This document shows, piece after piece, positions 1 through 7,980 of a DNA stretch of 64,000 nucleotides. The stretch spans positions 1 through 64,000 of the forward strand of contig JBBQUP010000003.1 of assembly GCA_038212305.1 (NCBI GenBank), read 5' to 3'. This stretch comes from JBBQUP01 sp038212305 (GTDB lineage Bacteria > Bacteroidota > Bacteroidia > Bacteroidales > Marinilabiliaceae). Position numbers and translations under genes: made by a program. How positions within the stretch are numbered: the stretch's first letter is position 1; the number at the start of each line of letters is the position of its first letter. Under the pieces are notes generated by a model. The model was not told the origin of the DNA. It saw only the letters and a list, made by a program, of their open reading frames with translations, and made no database searches.

Positions 1-90
1 GTTCTCCAATATATAACTCGGTACCAACATCCGTGATACGGTTTCTAATAACTTGTCCGTTGAAGGACGTTCTTTTCGCTTTTGTCCCAT
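1..90 (-). CDS. N-terminal fragment of an unidentified protein, possibly transposase-related (runs off left edge)
   Basis: An ATG at 90-88 opens 30 codons on the minus strand with no stop before the window edge. The peptide begins MGQKRKERPSTDKLLE and continues MLVPSYILEN. The hydrophobic 'L(V/P)xxxLExFE'-like segment recalls the N-terminal region of ISAon1-type transposases of Bacteroidota, but 30 residues are too few to assign it. It could equally be a short host gene or a chance reading frame. No clear -7 promoter box was found upstream. Confidence 0.35.
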   Translation of the reverse strand, partial: MGQKRKERPSTDKLLETVSRMLVPSYILEN

Positions 91-156
91 AGAAAACTAA
101 GATACTTTTTTTTCATAGCACCTCAAAAAAAGAATTAACCTTTGCAGCCGATACTA

Positions 157-1941
157 TTATTCAATCTCTAATCCAATTTCTTTGAGCAAAAGGGAGGCAT
201 TGGTAGATTGGCAAACGCCGTGTTTAAGTTTATAATCGAAAACCATGCGCCCATCAGTAACTATTATATCGAAGTAAAACGTATCTATATTTTTGGGATA
301 ATCGGATTTCATTTTGGTTATGGACAAGTCGTGTGTGGCGATAATGGCCGAAGTATCGTCACTTATCACTTTCTTAATTATTGCCATGCTTCCTTTGGTT
401 CCATCCATGCTGTTTGTGCCTCTTAAAAGTTCATCGAGCAAGAGAAATACGTTGCATTGTTCATGGCTGATTTCTAATATCTGCCGCATTCGTTTTATTT
501 CTGCATAAAATGCTGAGGTACTATCTTCAAGTGAGTCGCTCATTCGCATGTAGGTCATGAGCACAATGGGATACAGGCTCATGCTTTTTGCACAAACAGG
601 AGCACCAGCTAAGGCTAAAACAATATTGACACCAATGCTTCTTAAAAAAGTGCTTTTCCCCGACATATTAGAACCGGTAAGAATATCTACGTGGTTGGGT
701 TGGTTTAATTTGTATGAATTTGAAACACGTTTTTCAATTGAAATAAGTGGATGAGTAAAAGATTCTATCGCTAAGCTGAACGCATCATTTATTTCTGGAA
801 AACACCAATCGGAGTTATTGAAATGTAACGTTGATAGACTGATGAGCGCTTCGAAATTTCCAATGCTAATTTTCCACTTATGTAGTAGCTGACCATGTTC
901 TATTTTCCATTTCTCGATGCGATACAAAAACCATATGTCGGTAAAAAACAGAGAGTTAATGAAAATATGATACATGGGGTTTAGTCTAAGATCTATCCAT
1001 TGTATTATTTTCTCTATTTTGTTGATAACGTGAAGTGCTCTGTGGCCATCAACTTGTAATTCGTTTTTAAGTTCTTTATTTAGTGATGATTCAAGTTTTT
1101 CAGACTCAATTATTTTAAGTAAATTTTTGTAGAGTTTTAGAATTTGTTCAGTTTTGGATATGATTTGATATCGATGTTTTACCTTTGACCAACGCGAGCC
1201 GTAAATGTAAAAATTGGCTCCAATTATGGAGATGGTGAATAATGCAAGAATATCTGATAGCCAAAAAGATGCTATAGCTAAACCAAGGTTTAGGAGCATA
1301 AGAATTGAGGCTATAATCCATGTGTTTTTAATACTTTGGAATGATTTTTCATCTCCCGACCAACTCTCACTATCAATGATTTTGCCATCTTCTTGATTTA
1401 ATATCCCGGCAACGCCAAGTGCCATTCTGAAATCGAATTTTTGCGATAACTCCTTAACGGCCTGTTGTCGTTCAATAATCTCATTTTTTGATGACGGGGA
1501 TTTGAGCCAACCTGCTAAAACATCCATTCCGGTTGGAGTAAAGCATCTATTTACTAAATGAAAAATGGAGTAAGGGCCAAATACATCTAAGTCAGATGTG
1601 TATGCATGACTGGAGGAACTATAGCTACTGCCATCGTAGTATAATTGGTTTTTAGAAACATTTAATTCTTGCTCAGCTTTGCAGATTTTTATTTTAGTGT
1701 TGGCAACTCGTCTCTTATTTCGGCATTTATTGTCGTAGCGAATGATTAATGCAAATCCAATAACAAGCATGCTAAAAACAAGAGTCTTAACCAATGTTTG
1801 AAGAATAAACCAACAGGCAATTGCTGTGACAAAAAGTATCAAACGAATCCAACTAACTCGGCTGATTATAGTATCGAGTTTGGCAATTTCTTGTTCTAAT
1901 TGTAGTTGAATATTTTGGTAAAAGGCAAGTTTTTGATGCAT
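157..1941 (-). CDS. MutS-family ATPase, membrane-anchored, C-terminal MutS domain only
   Basis: This 594-residue protein carries the MutS-type ABC ATPase at its C-terminus: Walker A GSNMSGKST at about 423-431, the STSAFYAEI segment near 475, Walker B LLLDELLRGT near 500 and ATHD near 536. The mismatch-reading N-terminal domain of true MutS is absent. Two pairs of hydrophobic helices (about 33-66 and 207-247) predict a membrane anchor, so it is unlikely to be the canonical repair protein. Such proteins are widespread in Bacteroidota and usually annotated 'DNA mismatch repair protein MutS', with unknown function. It lies about 100 bp downstream of ispH on the same strand, with no strong terminator between them. 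Confidence 0.85.
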   Translation of the reverse strand: MHQKLAFYQNIQLQLEQEIAKLDTIISRVSWIRLILFVTAIACWFILQTLVKTLVFSMLVIGFALIIRYDNKCRNKRRVANTKIKICKAEQELNVSKNQLYYDGSSYSSSSHAYTSDLDVFGPYSIFHLVNRCFTPTGMDVLAGWLKSPSSKNEIIERQQAVKELSQKFDFRMALGVAGILNQEDGKIIDSESWSGDEKSFQSIKNTWIIASILMLLNLGLAIASFWLSDILALFTISIIGANFYIYGSRWSKVKHRYQIISKTEQILKLYKNLLKIIESEKLESSLNKELKNELQVDGHRALHVINKIEKIIQWIDLRLNPMYHIFINSLFFTDIWFLYRIEKWKIEHGQLLHKWKISIGNFEALISLSTLHFNNSDWCFPEINDAFSLAIESFTHPLISIEKRVSNSYKLNQPNHVDILTGSNMSGKSTFLRSIGVNIVLALAGAPVCAKSMSLYPIVLMTYMRMSDSLEDSTSAFYAEIKRMRQILEISHEQCNVFLLLDELLRGTNSMDGTKGSMAIIKKVISDDTSAIIATHDLSITKMKSDYPKNIDTFYFDIIVTDGRMVFDYKLKHGVCQSTNASLLLKEIGLEIE

Positions 1942-2041
1942 AGTTAAAGCTAGATAAGAAGATGATGCACTTGTAAGAAAATAAATTACTGCTTGAGTTA
2001 ACTTTTAACGAAGCAAGCTACAAAGATTCTCAGGAAATAGG

Positions 2042-2920
2042 TCAACTCGAATGGTTAAATTGATTAGAGAAATCAGCCACTTCATCCAATTGCCATCGGG
2101 GTGTTGATGTGGCACCAGTAATGCCAACAATTGTAACGTCAGGAGTAAACCACTCTTGCTTAATTTCATTTACTGAACTGATAAAGTAGCTTTTAGTGTT
2201 CACTTTAAGACATTCGTTGTACAACACTTTGGCATTGCTGCTTTTAACTCCACCAACAAAAATTAAAACCGAAACTCGTTTGGCAAATTCGGCTACTTTA
2301 GGAACTCGACCTGCAACTTGCCGACAAATGGTATCGTGCCACACAAAACTTGTATTGGGAGATAAATGTTGTTTGATATTTTGAATTAATAAATTAAATC
2401 CATCAATACTCATAGTCGTTTGCGAGAAGAGTTCAACTGGTCGCAAAGGATCAATGGTACTAATATCATTTGGATGATTTATTAAAGTGGCATTATCCTC
2501 TATTTGACCTTGTAACCCTATTACTTCGGGATGACCAACTTTCCCAAAAATAACCAGCTGACCATTTATTTGTTTAAGTTCGTGATAAGCCTTTTTTACT
2601 CTCCGCTGAAGTTTAAGTACAACCGGACAAGTGGCATCTATTACTTTGAGACCTTCTTTTGCTGCTTGTAAGTAGGATGCTGGTGGTTCGCCATGAGCGC
2701 GAAAAAGCACATTTGCATTGGATAAATTTGAGTATTCATTAGAGCTGATGCTATTTAATCCCAAGTTGGCTAGTCGATTTACTTCTCCATTGTTGTGAAC
2801 TATATCGCCTAAACTATAAAGTTTTTTTTGAGTTTGGATGAATTGTTCTGCTTTATTAATGGCGTTAATTACACCAAAGCAAAAGCCCGAATTAGGATCA
2901 ATCTCTACCCGAAATGCCAT
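2042..2920 (-). CDS. ispH: 4-hydroxy-3-methylbut-2-enyl diphosphate reductase
   Basis: IspH carries out the last step of the MEP isoprenoid pathway, reducing HMBPP to IPP and DMAPP with a [4Fe-4S] cluster. The three cluster cysteines are visible: C14 in GFCFGV, C98 in DATCPVV and C199 in HDTICRQ. The catalytic GHPEVIG motif lies at about 129-135. Length (292 aa) matches bacterial IspH. It follows cmk by only 2 bases, so the two are surely co-transcribed. The other late MEP enzyme, IspG, is at 14159-16030, so the last two steps of the pathway are both in this window. Confidence 0.97.
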   Translation of the reverse strand: MAFRVEIDPNSGFCFGVINAINKAEQFIQTQKKLYSLGDIVHNNGEVNRLANLGLNSISSNEYSNLSNANVLFRAHGEPPASYLQAAKEGLKVIDATCPVVLKLQRRVKKAYHELKQINGQLVIFGKVGHPEVIGLQGQIEDNATLINHPNDISTIDPLRPVELFSQTTMSIDGFNLLIQNIKQHLSPNTSFVWHDTICRQVAGRVPKVAEFAKRVSVLIFVGGVKSSNAKVLYNECLKVNTKSYFISSVNEIKQEWFTPDVTIVGITGATSTPRWQLDEVADFSNQFNHSS

Positions 2921-2922
2921 GG

Positions 2923-3624
2923 TTAAGCAATTAAGTTTAATTCGGAGAGTTTATTCATAATCCATTGCCATTGCTCTTCTCTGGTCATCGAACTATTGTC
3001 GAGCAACCAAGCATCATCAGCTTGCTTTAAAGGACTTATCGAACGATTAGAATCAATAAAATCACGTTCTTTTACATTATCCAAAATATCATTAAAACTA
3101 ACCGATTCGCCTTTTGCTGTAAGTTCGTCGAATCGTCGTTGGGCTCGTACTTCGGGCGAAGCAGTCATAAATACTTTGAGCTCGGCATGAGGAAAAACAA
3201 CCGTGCCTATGTCTCGTCCATCCATTACTATGCCTTTTGTAACGCCCATTTGCTGTTGCAATTTCACTAAATGATTACGAACAAAACCAATGGCACTTAT
3301 GGCACTAACCTGACTACTTACTTCAAGTGTTCGAATCGTATCTTCAACATTTTCGCCATTTAAAAAGGTGATGTTTTGCTTGGTCTCTGGATCGAATTTA
3401 AACGATATCGAAATATTTCTTAGACTATCTTCTAACTTATCTAGTTTGATTTGAGAATTAGAAATAATAGTGTTACGAATTGCATACAAAGTAATGGCTC
3501 GGTACATAGCACCTGAGTCGATAAAAGCAAAGTGGAGATGTTTAGCTAAATCTTTTGCTACCGTACTTTTTCCGCACGATGAATGGCCATCAATAGCAAT
3601 GACAAAAGGTTTGAGGGGCTTCAT
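2923..3624 (-). CDS. cmk: Cytidylate kinase
   Basis: Cmk phosphorylates CMP and dCMP using ATP. The P-loop GHSSCGKST is at about 14-22, followed by DSGAMYRA, the nucleotide-binding segment typical of the family. MDGRDIGTVVFPHAELK and a lid region (RRFDEL) are also present. The 233-residue length is normal. It is the first gene of a cmk-ispH pair; a -7-like box at 3650-3657 lies 26 bases upstream. Adjacency to porQ is a recurring arrangement in Bacteroidota. Confidence 0.96.
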   Translation of the reverse strand: MKPLKPFVIAIDGHSSCGKSTVAKDLAKHLHFAFIDSGAMYRAITLYAIRNTIISNSQIKLDKLEDSLRNISISFKFDPETKQNITFLNGENVEDTIRTLEVSSQVSAISAIGFVRNHLVKLQQQMGVTKGIVMDGRDIGTVVFPHAELKVFMTASPEVRAQRRFDELTAKGESVSFNDILDNVKERDFIDSNRSISPLKQADDAWLLDNSSMTREEQWQWIMNKLSELNLIA

Positions 3625-3649
3625 AGGTATTTATCTTGTGATTGAGGTT

Positions 3650-3657
3650 CAAAGATA
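3650..3657 (-). promoter_or_regulatory. Putative Bacteroidota -7 element for cmk-ispH
   Basis: Read on the minus strand this is TATCTTTG, an exact match to the Bacteroidota -7 consensus TAnnTTTG, 26 bases from the cmk ATG. No good -33 TTTG is obvious, so the call rests on the -7 box and its position. Confidence 0.45.
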
Positions 3658-3736
3658 ATTTTAATTCAAGCGCTAAAGATAACTATTAGCTGCTTTTTAG
3701 CTAAATCAATAAAATTGGGATCAACCAATTATGGAA

Positions 3737-4795
3737 TTATAATCCTAAATCGGACGTGTTTAATAAAATAGAAAAATGATTTGATGTACCTGCCAAATGA
3801 TATCGTGCAGAGGCATAGGCAAATCGATATTTATATATTTTAAATCCAAAACCCCAACTATATCCAACGGTTGAAGGCTTATTGTCGTACTTAAATTCCT
3901 GACGAATGCGATGGTTATAACCCATACTTACATAAAAGCTTTTTGTTGGTGTAAATTCCACTCCAAAAACCGTATGTCGGAATAAGTTTTCGCCAAAACC
4001 TATTTTCGAATCGGTTTTCAAGCTTAACGCTGATCCATTCTGAGAATCATCGATAGTATAATCAAGACTCCAATCGGTTAATCCTTGGAAAGTAAATAAA
4101 AACCGGAATGGAGCGTGTTCAAGTTTTTGAGCAAAACCAATTTGAACATCGGTAGGGAGTTTTTCATTTGCTCCATCAAATGATTTTATTTGAGAGCCAA
4201 AATTTTTTAAAACAATTCCAGCCGAAAACAATCGAGAGGGGGCAACATATGAAAATCCAACATCGGTAGCTAAAGCAGTAGAATTGTAATTCTCGAAGTT
4301 CGAAAAAATTGGTTTTATAGTTACTGCTCCATGAATGGATGGGGTTAATTGTTTGCTGTAAGTTAATAGCACAGCATATTCGGCAACCTTAAAATTCGAT
4401 GTGGGTACATAGTATGCATCAAAGCCATTGAAATTCCCGTAGTTAATGTTGTGTACGGCAATGGCAAATGTTCCTAAATTGTTAAAATGTTGAGCAAACC
4501 CAACAAAACCATAACTTATATCTGATATATACGGCACGTAATTAAATACTAACTGACCACTGAGTGAGTCGGTTAGCATGGCTGGATTATGATAGAAAAG
4601 ATTTAAGTCACGATCCATTAATCCCACCTGATTGCCTCCTAAAGCTGCAATTCGTGCGGAATTAGGGATCGTTAGAAACTCGAATGATTTGCCTCCTCCA
4701 GTTTGACTGTTAGCCGAAACTGCGAAAATAAGCAAAAGTATAAGCGCAAAGTAGTTTGTTTTCGTATGTTGCATAGTAAACTTAAATAACGTCAA
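3737..4795 (-). CDS. porQ: Type IX secretion system protein PorQ
   Basis: PorQ is an outer-membrane beta-barrel protein of the type IX secretion system attachment machinery, related to PorV/FadL-like barrels. After a signal peptide (about residues 8-30, ending SANSQ), the mature N-terminus reads GGGKSFEFLTIPNSARIAALGG, the hallmark PorQ/PorV opening (here across about residues 33-54), followed by NLFYHNPAML. The rest is alternating beta strands. Length (352 aa) fits. An internal ATG at 4774 would give a slightly shorter signal peptide. It follows the AlbA cassette at the repeat copy 4837-4870, which contains a -7-like box that may drive it. The downstream neighbours are cmk-ispH. Confidence 0.88.
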   Translation of the reverse strand: MTLFKFTMQHTKTNYFALILLLIFAVSANSQTGGGKSFEFLTIPNSARIAALGGNQVGLMDRDLNLFYHNPAMLTDSLSGQLVFNYVPYISDISYGFVGFAQHFNNLGTFAIAVHNINYGNFNGFDAYYVPTSNFKVAEYAVLLTYSKQLTPSIHGAVTIKPIFSNFENYNSTALATDVGFSYVAPSRLFSAGIVLKNFGSQIKSFDGANEKLPTDVQIGFAQKLEHAPFRFLFTFQGLTDWSLDYTIDDSQNGSALSLKTDSKIGFGENLFRHTVFGVEFTPTKSFYVSMGYNHRIRQEFKYDNKPSTVGYSWGFGFKIYKYRFAYASARYHLAGTSNHFSILLNTSDLGL

Positions 4796-4836
4796 CCCAA
4801 AGAATATATTTTATCCGTATAATAATTACCTGATAT

Positions 4837-4870
4837 TTTATCAAAGATACGATTCTTTCAGTTTATTGGT
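4837..4870. repeat. 34-bp direct repeat, left copy (att-like)
   Basis: This copy is identical over 34 bases to 6526-6559, starting TTTATCAAAGATACG and ending CAGTTTATTGGT. It duplicates the last codons and stop of the YkgJ-type gene but here lies between porQ and the AlbA gene, where it encodes nothing. It also holds CAAAGATA (4842-4849), a -7 box on the minus strand pointing into porQ. Confidence 0.85.
4842..4849 (-). promoter_or_regulatory. Putative -7 element for porQ inside the repeat
   Basis: On the minus strand this reads TATCTTTG, matching TAnnTTTG, 46 bases from the porQ ATG at 4795. The identical box in the right repeat (6531-6538) faces the AlbA gene, so the duplication may have given both genes the same promoter. 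Confidence 0.4.
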
Positions 4871-4894
4871 GATGTGTATACTTTTACATTTTTA

Positions 4895-4979
4895 TCAAAT
4901 AACCATCAAATAATAAAACACTATAAATCAGCATGTTGAAATCTGAATGAGTGTGAATCGTCAAATAACCATCAAATAA
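4895..4979. repeat. Pair of 19-bp direct repeats downstream of the AlbA gene
   Basis: TCAAATAACCATCAAATAA occurs at 4895-4913 and exactly again at 4961-4979, separated by 47 bases. Each unit is itself built of two TCAAATAA half-repeats. The second copy abuts the stop codon region of the AlbA gene (stop at 4984-4986). Function unknown; it could be a recombination or binding site of the cassette, or slippage. Confidence 0.75.
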
Positions 4980-4983
4980 GATT

Positions 4984-5556
4984 TTATGCCCATATGGGAA
5001 TATAGCTAGCATATTTTCTCGATTTACTTTCGGGATCATCCTCTTTGATCACTTCATCCTCTAATGCATCACGAATAATTCTTGAAGCAATAGCTGCATT
5101 CTGGTCTTCAATTTTAAATCTTTCGCGAAGTGATTGGTTGGTCATTTTCTCGTTGGAAACATATTTTAGACATGCATGTTGATAACATGCTCTTATTTTG
5201 TCTTTTTTATCTAAATTATTTAATGGTTTATAACCATAAATGATAACTTTAGTTCGCTTCTCAGCAACTATTACCTTAATAGCCGGTAATTGATATAGCT
5301 CATTGTAGAATATAACTTTATCTAATCCACTTCCTTTTTCTTCGCAAAATCCCAATCTTCTCATTAAATCAGCTAATTTTTCATTACGCGATAGATACGC
5401 ATCAATAAATCTATCAGGTGTTACAACTGGGATGCCTGGATTGGATATTTCTATCCTGTCGATAAATATTTCAACCATTGGGAAGCCTTTCTCTGTCAAG
5501 TCTTGATGAATGAGAGAATTGGCAACTAATTCTCTGATTGCAATTTCGGGGTACAT
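4984..5556 (-). pseudogene. C-terminal half of AlbA_2/HATPase_c_4 ATP-binding protein, after an in-frame stop
   Basis: This 190-codon frame continues the upstream gene (5557-6429) in the same reading frame, directly after a TGA. It begins MYPEIAIRELVANSLIHQD, the N-box of the HATPase_c_4 domain that follows the AlbA_2 domain in this family. It continues with EISNPG and the G-box EEKGSGLDK, then a C-terminal winged-helix-like part (NQSLRERFKIED). Its ATG falls immediately after the stop, so reinitiation could make a separate polypeptide. In intact relatives both halves are one protein of roughly 480 residues. The most likely explanation is a nonsense mutation. Confidence 0.75.
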
Positions 5557-6429
5557 TCAAGTATCTTTTCTAAGTACTTTTCCTATTTCTTCATTTGCAG
5601 GGAGTTGACTATTAATCCAGTCAACTAATCCTTCAAAACCTAATGCGTAGCCCTTTATTCCAATTTGTTCTCTTTGTGTCTCAACTTTGTTCTTCCCCTT
5701 ATAAACAATAACTCGAATAGATTTTCTTTCAACTACATCAAAGTCTTTTAACTGTTTTGCAAAAAGTAAAGAGCCTAATTTTGTAATTGCATAACCTTTG
5801 CTTTTTACAACTAATCCTTCGTCAATAAACTTATCAATAACAGCTTGTTGATTCGAAGGATATGGAATTTTCATCAAATCAAAATAAGTTTCAGTACTTA
5901 AATATTTAGCTATATCTGATGCATTTAAATTATTTTTTGCAATTTCTTTCTCAAAAGGAATTATGTCTTTTTTCCAAATTTTTGCTTGTTTTTCTGGAAA
6001 ATCATTTAGTTTTCGTGTAATCGTATTTATGCGAATATATGCTTGATGATAAAACTCAACTGGTTGGCTTTTTGTCGCAGGGATTACATACATTGATATA
6101 TGTCGGGATTCATCATAATCAAATTCATGAACTGTAAAATCAATCCTTGGACTTAGTCGTGTCGCTAACCAATGTTCAAGATCCTCATTTCCTTTTTTGT
6201 GCAATTTAGCTTTGAATGAAGTACCTTTTATTATATGGGTAGTATCTTCAACTCCAAAAATTAAATAACCAAATGGTTGATTGTGAATACATGCCCCATT
6301 AGATAATGCAGAAATTCGTTCCCCAATTTCCTCCGCTGAATGAAAGTTAAGTTTAAATTCAAACCATTCACTTTCACTAGGTTGTTTGGTTAATTCGGTT
6401 ATTAATTCTTTGAGTTGTATTTTATTCAT
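5557..6429 (-). pseudogene. N-terminal half of AlbA_2 (Schlafen-type) ATP-binding protein, ends at in-frame TGA
   Basis: These 290 codons encode an AlbA_2/Schlafen domain (about 15-140) with ESEWFEFKLN and PFGYLIFGVED, then a linker and a winged-helix part. The frame stops at a TGA (5559-5557) after GKVLRKDT, exactly where relatives continue into MYP-E-AIRELVAN; no base is gained or lost. Such proteins are usually regulators or defence- and element-associated ATPases, but no function can be assigned here. The gene fills the repeat-bounded cassette. A -7-like box at 6531-6538 lies about 100 bases upstream. A sequencing error or stop readthrough cannot be excluded. Confidence 0.78.
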
Positions 6430-6525
6430 AGATCTTTTTAAAAGCTAAAATCGATGTCTAATGGCTTTAAATTCAAATGCTTCAATTGTTTTATTAATTT
6501 TCAAAGACACATAAATATACGGTCA

Positions 6526-6559
6526 TTTATCAAAGATACGATTCTTTCAGTTTATTGGT
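6526..6559. repeat. 34-bp direct repeat, right copy (3' end of the YkgJ-type gene)
   Basis: This copy is identical to 4837-4870. Here it overlaps the last nine codons and stop of the resident gene on the minus strand (...LKESYL stop). It includes CAAAGATA at 6531-6538, a minus-strand -7-like box facing the AlbA gene. Confidence 0.85.
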
Positions 6560-7021
6560 TACGTCGTAAACAACTGGACAAACAAAAGTGTTTCGATAAG
6601 TCAAATCTAATATTTGATAGAAGCGACGGCGATTAGTATGCGGGTATTCGCGACAAGCTCGAGGACGCGATTCATAAACACTGCAATAATTATCGGCATC
6701 TAAAAAAGGGCAAGGAGCCATGCGAAATACATAATCGCCATCGGAATCTAAAACAAGATATTTTTCGATGAGATCGGATGGTTTGGTGCGAAGATGATTT
6801 GCTAACCGATCAATATCGCGATCCAGAATAATTGGGCTTATGGTTTTACAACAATTAGCACAGGTTAAACAGTCGAATAATTCAAATGCTTTGTTATGAA
6901 AATGTTCGACAGTTTCATCCAGATCTTTGGGGATTTTATTCTTGAGTTTTTTGAAAAATTCTTTGTTCTCTTTGGCTTTGTTTTGAGCCGTTTTTTTTAA
7001 GTCATCGGGATGGAATGCCAT
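6530..7021 (-). CDS. YkgJ-family cysteine-cluster protein
   Basis: This 163-residue protein has the CxxCxxCC core of the YkgJ/UPF0153 family (C51, C54, C57, C58) and later cysteines C104, C113 and C123 in CPFLDADNYC and RACREYPH. The family is thought to bind a metal or Fe-S cluster; its substrate is unknown. The first residues are lysine-rich. Its start overlaps the 3' end of the EamA gene by 20 bases, so the two are translated from one message. Its last 30 bases are duplicated at 4841-4870, beyond the AlbA cassette. Confidence 0.9.
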   Translation of the reverse strand: MAFHPDDLKKTAQNKAKENKEFFKKLKNKIPKDLDETVEHFHNKAFELFDCLTCANCCKTISPIILDRDIDRLANHLRTKPSDLIEKYLVLDSDGDYVFRMAPCPFLDADNYCSVYESRPRACREYPHTNRRRFYQILDLTYRNTFVCPVVYDVTNKLKESYL

Positions 7022-7901
7022 AGGTTTTATACTTTATTTGTGACACAAATAACCCACTTATTGCAATGGCGATACCCATTACTTTTTTCATTGTCATAGG
7101 GTCGTCAAGTAAATACCAAGCAAAAAGGGCTGTAAATACAGGTATCATATTTACAAAAACATTGGAACGTGTAATGCCAATTCGTCTAATACCATACGTA
7201 AAAAATATAAATGCCAATGCTGAAGCAAAAATCGATAGCTCTATAACTGCTACAATTGCTTTTTTAGTAATGGGGGTGGATATGAAATCGTGCCACTCGA
7301 ACCACGCAAAAAAAGGTGCGACAAAGATAATACCTATTAAATTTTGATAACTAATTATGGTAAATGAATTGTAATGGCCAGTGAGTTTTTTTAGTATAAC
7401 CGAATACCCTAAAGCTGAAAAAACAGCTAGAAACATTAAAGCAATGCCATACCATGGAACTGCTATACTAAAATCTCCATCAATAACAATAAAGGCTACT
7501 CCAAAAAACGATACCAGAATACCTATAAGGTTCATGAGCGATATTTTTTCACGAAAAAGCAGATAGCCTAAAATGGGTGCAAATAGCGGAATTGTTGAAA
7601 CAATGACAGAGGCAAGTATTGATGAAACTACTTTTAAACCAAAACTCTCTCCCATGAAATATAAAAATGGTTCGAAAAAGGCCATTAATAAAAACCATTT
7701 AAAGTGAATGGGGTCGATCTTTTGGATTTTTTTCATCAATCCCAACGAGATGAATAAAAATGCTGAACTAATGATTAATCGCAACATGACTGTGGTGAGC
7801 GGATTAAAAACTTCATACGCAATTTTAACCCATACAAACGAAAATGCCCAAAAAATCATTGCCAATATCAAGGCAATTACCACTCTAAAATCGGTGCGCA
7901 T
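7002..7901 (-). CDS. EamA/DMT-family transporter
   Basis: This 299-residue inner-membrane protein shows about ten hydrophobic helices in two five-helix halves. The first half has ILAMIFWAFSFVWVKIAYE, typical of EamA repeats, and the second has LGYSVILKKLTG and SNVFVNMIPVFTALFAW. The family exports amino acids, nucleosides or other metabolites; the substrate cannot be read from sequence. It is translationally coupled to the YkgJ-type gene (20-base overlap), and rmuC ends 79 bp upstream. Confidence 0.93.
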   Translation of the reverse strand: MRTDFRVVIALILAMIFWAFSFVWVKIAYEVFNPLTTVMLRLIISSAFLFISLGLMKKIQKIDPIHFKWFLLMAFFEPFLYFMGESFGLKVVSSILASVIVSTIPLFAPILGYLLFREKISLMNLIGILVSFFGVAFIVIDGDFSIAVPWYGIALMFLAVFSALGYSVILKKLTGHYNSFTIISYQNLIGIIFVAPFFAWFEWHDFISTPITKKAIVAVIELSIFASALAFIFFTYGIRRIGITRSNVFVNMIPVFTALFAWYLLDDPMTMKKVMGIAIAISGLFVSQIKYKTYGIPSR

Positions 7902-7980
7902 GATAATTATTTTGAGCGGTAAAGTTAGTTTTTTCCAGTTGCTTATAAATGCGAAATATCAGGCTTCTGCTGTCCTGGGT

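Larger units (their letters stand above)
4837..6559. mobile_element. Candidate 1.7-kb inserted cassette bounded by 34-bp direct repeats
   Basis: The segment between two perfect 34-bp direct repeats contains only a stop-interrupted AlbA/HATPase gene and short AT-rich flanks. The right repeat is the 3' end of the resident YkgJ-type gene; the left repeat is a displaced copy of the same bases. This is the footprint expected when DNA integrates into the 3' end of a gene and regenerates that end. No integrase or transposase lies inside, so it may have moved in trans, be a decayed remnant, or have arisen by homologous recombination. The repeat-to-repeat unit is 1,689 bp. Confidence 0.55.

Noticed and set aside
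5557..5559. TGA in the AlbA gene as a selenocysteine codon
   Set aside because: The position is not a catalytic site in the family, no SECIS-like hairpin stands out just after it, and no sel genes were seen. A nonsense mutation is simpler.
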